Origin: JBGPIK01 sp041484845
GTDB lineage: Bacteria > Desulfobacterota > Binatia > UBA9968
DNA: 8,395 nt
Reading direction: 5' to 3'
NCBI GenBank assembly: GCA_041484845.1
Contig: JBGPIK010000310.1
Coordinates: 1-8,395, forward strand
Shown: positions 5,238 through 8,395 of the stretch, piece by piece
Layout of the letters: every line of letters starts with the position of its first letter
Numbering within the stretch: position 1 is the first letter of the stretch
Notes under the pieces: generated by a model
Told to the model about the DNA's origin: nothing
Seen by the model: the letters and a program-made list of their open reading frames with translations, nothing else
Databases searched by the model: none
Position numbers and translations under genes: made by a program

Positions 5238-6422
5238 ATGGCATCGAGTTTCGCGTCGTTCCCGGAAATAGACAAACATAAGGATAATCTGATTGCTCTA
5301 CGCCGCGATCTGCATTGGCATCCCGAGTTGAGTTTCCAAGAGCATCGAACCGCGGGAATTGTTGTGCATCGCTTGCGTGCTGCGGGGCTGGAGGTTTGCA
5401 GCGGAATCGCGGGCACAGGGGTGGTCGCTTTCCTGCGCGGAGAAAAACCGGGTCGAACGATTGCCTGGAGAGCGGACATGGACGCTCTTCCGCTCGCGGA
5501 AAGATCCAATCTGCCGTACGCTTCTTTGATTCCAGGCGTCATGCACGCGTGCGGTCACGACGGCCACATGGCCATTGCGGTTACGATGGCAGAAATCTTG
5601 GCTGTGCACCGAGACGAGTTACCAGGGACGGCGGTATTTGTTTTTCAACCCGCGGAAGAAATCGGCAGCGGCGCCAAGGCAATGATCGAAGCGGGCGCTC
5701 TGGAGAACCCCCGGATCGATGCCATCTTTGGTCTGCATCTCGTTACCAAACTCTCGGCCGGTAAAATTGCGCTGCGGGCCGGGCCGATTCTGGCGGCGGC
5801 CGATTATTTCACGATTGAGGTGCAGGGAAGGGGAGGCCACGGAGCTTTGCCGCATCAAACCATCGATCCGATTCCTGTCGCTGCGCGCATTGTGCTCGGG
5901 ATGGAAAACCTAATCGCGCGGGAAGTTCCATCGAGAGAGGCGGTAGTACTGACGGTGGGCCAAATCTCCGCAGGTAGCACGCACAACATTATTCCAGGAA
6001 GCGCAAATATCCGGGGGACGTTGCGCACCTTGAACCCGGAATTGCGAAACCAGCTAAAAGAACGACTTCCAGGCCTGGTCAGTTCTCTTGCGCAGGCGTT
6101 TCTGGCGCAGGCGGAATTGAGGTATGAAAATGAAACCGTCCCGGCGGTGATTAACGATGTCGCGGAAACCGCGCGCGCCCGGCGCGCGGCGGTAGAGGTG
6201 CTGGGCGAGGAGGCGGTCAACGAAGCGGACTTTGCGATGACCAGTGACGATATGGGCGCTTTTTTGGAGCGCCGGCCAGGATGTTATTTTTTAGCGGGCA
6301 TCGGGCCGGCCAGCGGCGTTCCAACGCCGCACCACTCGCCGCAGTTCGTAATGAATGAAGACGGCCTCATGCCCGCGCTTCGGACGGCACTCGCCATTAT
6401 GCACAGCGCGCTGAGTGCGTAA
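5238..6422 (+). CDS. M20 family metallo-amidohydrolase (M20D: hippurate/IAA-amino acid hydrolase-like)
   Basis: This 394-residue cytosolic enzyme has the full length and motif order of M20D amidohydrolases, which use two metal ions to split amide bonds of N-acyl amino acids. Motifs are LRRDLHWHPELSFQE at 21-35, WRADMDALPL at 77-86, HACGHDGH at 103-110, QPAEEIGSGA at 137-146, GLHLV at 165-169, GRGGHGALPH at 197-206 in the small dimerisation domain, and TPHHSPQF at 363-370. By family analogy the metal ligands are C105, H107, E141, H167 and H366, and E140 is the catalytic base. All are present, so it should be active. The ATG at 5238 has only a weak upstream purine stretch. Substrates in the family include hippurate, acetylated amino acids and indoleacetyl-amino acids; which applies cannot be read. 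It stands alone on the plus strand, divergent from the diiron protein and convergent with the tRNA genes. Confidence 0.93.
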   Translation: MASSFASFPEIDKHKDNLIALRRDLHWHPELSFQEHRTAGIVVHRLRAAGLEVCSGIAGTGVVAFLRGEKPGRTIAWRADMDALPLAERSNLPYASLIPGVMHACGHDGHMAIAVTMAEILAVHRDELPGTAVFVFQPAEEIGSGAKAMIEAGALENPRIDAIFGLHLVTKLSAGKIALRAGPILAAADYFTIEVQGRGGHGALPHQTIDPIPVAARIVLGMENLIAREVPSREAVVLTVGQISAGSTHNIIPGSANIRGTLRTLNPELRNQLKERLPGLVSSLAQAFLAQAELRYENETVPAVINDVAETARARRAAVEVLGEEAVNEADFAMTSDDMGAFLERRPGCYFLAGIGPASGVPTPHHSPQFVMNEDGLMPALRTALAIMHSALSA

Positions 6423-6433
6423 GTTTTCTTCTT

Positions 6434-6454
6434 CCGAACTTCCGCAAGTGTCGG
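6434..6454. other. hairpin between the convergent M20 gene and tRNA genes
   Basis: CCGAACTT at 6434-6441 pairs with AAGT-G-TCGG at 6446-6454, an eight-base stem with one bulged G and a CCGC loop. It lies 12 bases after the M20 stop and 27 bases past the tRNA-Glu 3' end. No T tract follows on either strand, so it is not a canonical intrinsic terminator, though the position would suit a bidirectional one. Confidence 0.4.
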
Positions 6455-6480
6455 GCTGAAGGAATCAGCGGTAAAAGGTT

Positions 6481-6558
6481 TGGCGTCCCCGACGAGATTT
6501 GAACTCGTGTCGCCGGCGTGAAAGGCCGGTGTCCTGGGCCAGGCTAGACGACGGGGAC
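6481..6558 (-). tRNA. tRNA-Glu (anticodon TTC), CCA encoded
   Basis: On the minus strand the acceptor arms GTCCCCG (6558-6552) and CGGGGAC (6491-6485) pair fully, followed by discriminator G and an encoded CCA at 6483-6481. The anticodon arm is CCGGC-CTTTCAC-GCCGG, giving anticodon TTC (+ strand 6520-6522). The T arm is ACGAG-TTCAAAT-CTCGT, and the D arm contains the TCTAGCCTGG stretch. It begins one base after the CCA of the upstream tRNA-Lys, so the two are almost certainly processed from one transcript. Confidence 0.97.
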
Positions 6559-6559
6559 G

Positions 6560-6635
6560 TGGTGAGCCGTGCTGGATTCGAACCAGCGACCCTCTGCTTA
6601 AAAGGCAGATGCTCTACCTCCTGAGCTAACGGCCC
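6560..6635 (-). tRNA. tRNA-Lys (anticodon TTT), CCA encoded
   Basis: On the minus strand acceptor arm GGGCCGT (6635-6629) pairs with ACGGCTC (6570-6564) with one G-U pair, followed by discriminator A and CCA at 6562-6560. The D arm is GCTC-AGGAGGTA-GAGC, the anticodon arm TCTGC-CTTTTAA-GCAGA with anticodon TTT (+ strand 6600-6602), and the T arm GCTGG-TTCGAAT-CCAGC. It is the first gene of a two-tRNA unit with tRNA-Glu; both read A-ending codons and, by wobble, G-ending ones. Confidence 0.97.
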
Positions 6636-6656
6636 TCTGACGGAATAAACCTTTTC

Positions 6657-6685
6657 TTAATAACGGGAATAGCGCGGCAAGTCAA
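6657..6685 (-). promoter_or_regulatory. proximal promoter of the tRNA-Lys/Glu unit
   Basis: The minus strand has TTGACT (6685-6680) and TATTAA (6662-6657) separated by 17 bases. The -35 box matches consensus at five of six positions and the -10 box at four of six. A start near 6650 would leave a leader of roughly 15 bases before the mature tRNA-Lys 5' end at 6635, as is common for tRNA genes. Confidence 0.6.
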
Positions 6686-6706
6686 TCAATGACCGAGAAA
6701 ACAAGT

Positions 6707-6736
6707 ATTATACAAACGGACCCCGATGGGCGTCAA
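6707..6736 (-). promoter_or_regulatory. distal promoter of the tRNA-Lys/Glu unit
   Basis: The minus strand has TTGACG (6736-6731) and a perfect TATAAT (6712-6707) separated by 18 bases. It lies 18 bases beyond the stop of the small lipoprotein gene and points at the tRNA genes, so the unit may have two stacked promoters. Confidence 0.6.
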
Positions 6737-6754
6737 ACGCTTTCACCGCCATCC

Positions 6755-7009
6755 TTATTTGCGCATCAGCTGCGCGGCCGTGTTTTCGTCAACTCTAACA
6801 AAGCCCCGCGCCTCCAATTGTTTCGCGCACAGCGCGACCACACCGGATAATGAACCATTGTGTGCAATAGTGTTTTCGCGCGCGGAACATTTCATTACGG
6901 TATTTGTTTTGGGATTAACCAAAGTAATCGACAACGGCTCCACCTGGGCGCAAGCCAGGACTTGGAACAATGTAAGCACTAGACTGAATTTCGTGAGCGC
7001 GCTCAACAT
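6755..7009 (-). CDS. small exported lipoprotein of unknown function
   Basis: From ATG 7009 the product has 84 residues. MLSALTKF is followed by a hydrophobic run SLVLTLFQ and a lipobox VLAC at 17-20, so C20 would be the lipidated residue; cleavage after the ACA at 19-21 by signal peptidase I is an alternative. The mature part has two further cysteines (C41 in MKCSAR and C61 in ALCAKQLE), which could form a disulfide in the periplasm, a possible strand SITLVNPKT, and a helix-to-strand end QLEARGFVRVDE. The same frame is open further upstream to 7156, but that extension would bury the signal peptide; an ATG at 7054 is possible. The ribosome site is poor for each choice. Similar tiny Cys-containing lipoproteins occur in environmental genomes, but I know no function. 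Confidence 0.7.
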   Translation of the reverse strand: MLSALTKFSLVLTLFQVLACAQVEPLSITLVNPKTNTVMKCSARENTIAHNGSLSGVVALCAKQLEARGFVRVDENTAAQLMRK

Positions 7010-7152
7010 TAGAAATCTAGGACGAAGATGTAACCCAAATGTAGTTTGCCCCATATTTGTGATAAAAAACAGCAAAAAGCTGCCAAAAATTTCACTGCCG
7101 CCTCGTATTGTAGCAAACGCTCGGAACTGTGAAAGATTCATGAAGAATCCTG

Positions 7153-7383
7153 TCAATTAGAGCGCAGCGAATCGGCTACGTAACGAGTTGGCGACAAACC
7201 CAGGCAGAAATCATCGATTCCAAAGACAACTTTGTGCCTGCGGTAACCCGGTCCAAAATTCCCAACCGCTTGCCTCGCTAGCGGATGCACATGACAGAAA
7301 ATGTATAGGCTTGTCTCGATGACACAAATCGTCACCCAGAGCCGGAGGCGTTGTTTAGCCGCTGGCTTCCATAGTTTGGGCAC
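7153..7383 (-). CDS. doubtful small ORF (76 aa)
   Basis: A GTG at 7383 is preceded by GAAGAAG at a plausible distance, and the frame runs to 7153. The product begins PKLWKPAAKQRLRLW, then has a moderately hydrophobic stretch (VTICVIETSLYIFCHV) that could be a weak membrane segment, and ends in polar sequence. A stop codon lies two codons before the GTG. I recognise no family, and the sequence is only slightly protein-like. It may be non-coding; if so, about 525 bases between 7010 and 7536 hold no gene. Confidence 0.25.
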   Translation of the reverse strand: MPKLWKPAAKQRLRLWVTICVIETSLYIFCHVHPLARQAVGNFGPGYRRHKVVFGIDDFCLGLSPTRYVADSLRSN

Positions 7384-7536
7384 GATCTAATTCTTCTTCC
7401 CATAGTTCTTGAAAAGTCGAAGCGCTGACCTTTGGCTTTGCGCTTAGCCACAGGTGGCCTTCTTGTTGCTTTCAGCAAATATTCACATGGTTATACAGGG
7501 CGGAAGGCTATTACCATTTTCATAAAAAAACCCGTT

Positions 7537-7938
7537 ATGAAGGAAAAGATTCTTATCGTTGAGGACAATCCGGAGTTTGGTCATTTTCTCGCATACCTGT
7601 TGCGTAGTATGGGCTATGAGCCCATAGAAATTGGCAGTGGTGAAGAAGCGATAGCACGCGCGAGTAGTGACCATCCGGCCGTTATCTTAATGGATATACG
7701 ACTTCCCGGCATGGACGGCGTCGAGGCGGCTGCGGCAATCAAACAGAATCCAGACACTGCCGAAATTCCCATCGTTGCGCTCTCTGCTTACACTTCCGAA
7801 GAGTGGCAACAAAAAGCATTTGATGCGGGGATAAGAACGTACCTCACCAAACCTGCTCCTCCCCAAACCATAAAGGAGACAATTAGCCTAATCTTGGCCA
7901 GAGAGTCTGCGAGCCGGCAACGATTCAGCTCTTTATGA
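7537..7938 (+). CDS. single-domain CheY-like response regulator (first of a tandem pair)
   Basis: This is a 133-residue stand-alone receiver. E9 and D10 form the acidic pocket, D53 in LMDIRLPGMDG is the phosphoacceptor, S83 in VALSAY is the switch Ser/Thr position, and K105 in YLTKP is the conserved lysine. No output domain follows, only a short polar tail (RESASRQRFSSL). The frame is open from 7432, but MKEKILIVEDN at ATG 7537 matches the family start exactly and aligns with the next gene, so the longer form is rejected. There is no good Shine-Dalgarno sequence, only an A run at 7524-7530. It is 35 bases upstream of a close paralogue. Such regulators work by protein contact in phosphorelays or as partners of hybrid kinases; no kinase gene is in the window. 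Confidence 0.92.
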   Translation: MKEKILIVEDNPEFGHFLAYLLRSMGYEPIEIGSGEEAIARASSDHPAVILMDIRLPGMDGVEAAAAIKQNPDTAEIPIVALSAYTSEEWQQKAFDAGIRTYLTKPAPPQTIKETISLILARESASRQRFSSL

Positions 7939-7973
7939 TGCGAGGTCCGCGCGTCTAATCAACCGGGAGCTTT

Positions 7974-8372
7974 ATGATTAAAAAGATTCTTATCGCCGAA
8001 GACAACCGTGACTGTTGTGAGCTGCTCGTTTTTCTCCTGCGCCGGACGGGGTACGAAGCGGTAGGAGTTCAGAGCGGTGAGGATGCCATAGCCCACGCGC
8101 TTAGCGACCAACCGGATCTTATCTTTATGGATCTCGGTCTTCCCGGTATCGACGGTATCGCCGCGGCTGCAGCAATCAAACAGAATCCGGAAACTGCCGG
8201 AATTCCCATCGTTGCCCTTTCTGCACGACTGGAGCAGACGTGGAAAACTAAGGCATTACAGGCAGGCATGACAATGTACCTGACAAAGCCTGCTGCACCC
8301 CACGCGATCATAAACATTATCGAACAATTGACCCATGCAAACTCAAAAGATCACGGGTATTGTTCTGCGTGA
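7974..8372 (+). CDS. single-domain CheY-like response regulator (second of a tandem pair)
   Basis: This 132-residue receiver has the same layout: E9, D10, phosphoacceptor D53 in FMDLGLPGIDG, S83 in VALSAR, and K105 in YLTKP. The ATG at 7974 follows GGGAG (near 7964-7968) at good distance, a clearer ribosome site than in the first copy. It aligns with its neighbour without gaps over about 120 residues, with AAAAIKQNP and IPIVALSA identical, so the pair is a tandem duplication. Differences cluster on the surface: C14-C15 here against F14-G15, and A84-R85-L86 against A84-Y85-T86 at the switch face, which could change partners. The tail HANSKDHGYCSA is unrelated to that of the first copy. The last 23 bases of the window hold nothing recognisable. 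Confidence 0.92.
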   Translation: MIKKILIAEDNRDCCELLVFLLRRTGYEAVGVQSGEDAIAHALSDQPDLIFMDLGLPGIDGIAAAAAIKQNPETAGIPIVALSARLEQTWKTKALQAGMTMYLTKPAAPHAIINIIEQLTHANSKDHGYCSA

Positions 8373-8395
8373 ACCGCTTCCGGACCGTTCTTGAC

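Noticed and set aside
7010..7156. Longer form of the small lipoprotein from 7156
   Set aside because: It would place 49 residues before an evident signal peptide and lipobox, so the internal ATG at 7009 is preferred.
6726..7160. A 144-codon plus-strand ORF
   Set aside because: It is antisense to the small lipoprotein, which has a clear signal peptide and lipobox; the plus-strand product is Cys- and Arg-rich without domain features.
7432..7536. A 35-codon N-terminal extension of the first receiver
   Set aside because: The CheY family starts with the strand KILIVEDN, which begins at ATG 7537, and the paralogue starts at the same point.

Overview
The window looks like a chromosomal fragment of an uncultivated Gram-negative bacterium. 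The signs are two small exported (lipo)proteins, solute-binding proteins of the NitT/TauT type, tRNA genes with encoded CCA ends, and dispersed palindromic repeats of a kind common in environmental genomes. The gene types fit lineages such as Binatota, Desulfobacterota or Rokubacteria, but nothing here fixes the phylum and this placement is a guess.

Positions 1-2286 (+ strand) hold the tail of an unknown gene, a 5'-truncated copy of an ABC-type solute-binding protein (SBP), an intact tandem paralogue with a signal peptide, and a 140-residue protein of unknown function three bases after it. No permease or ATPase is present, so the SBP is an orphan here. Positions 2287-3150 hold a 43-residue hypothetical protein and, convergent to it, a MazEF-type toxin-antitoxin pair on the minus strand. 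That pair has a clear sigma-70 promoter, a strong ribosome binding site and an inverted repeat over the -10 box.

Positions 3136-5040 are minus-strand or gene-poor. They contain a lipoprotein-like gene broken by one in-frame amber codon, a 75-bp three-armed palindromic repeat, and a haem-oxygenase-fold (TenA/PqqC/CADD-like) protein with all six expected diiron ligands. Divergent from it, after a second dispersed repeat, is a complete M20 amidohydrolase (5238-6422).

Positions 6481-6736 hold a minus-strand tRNA-Lys/tRNA-Glu pair separated by one base and preceded by two promoter-like elements. Next come a small minus-strand lipoprotein, a doubtful small ORF, and two tandem single-domain CheY-like receivers (7537-8372) that look like a recent duplication.

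No phage, CRISPR or insertion-sequence gene was seen. I found no convincing new multi-gene system. The items most worth a second look are the amber-interrupted lipoprotein, the diiron-oxidase-like protein divergent from an amidohydrolase, the decayed SBP duplicate, and the SBP-linked protein of unknown function.
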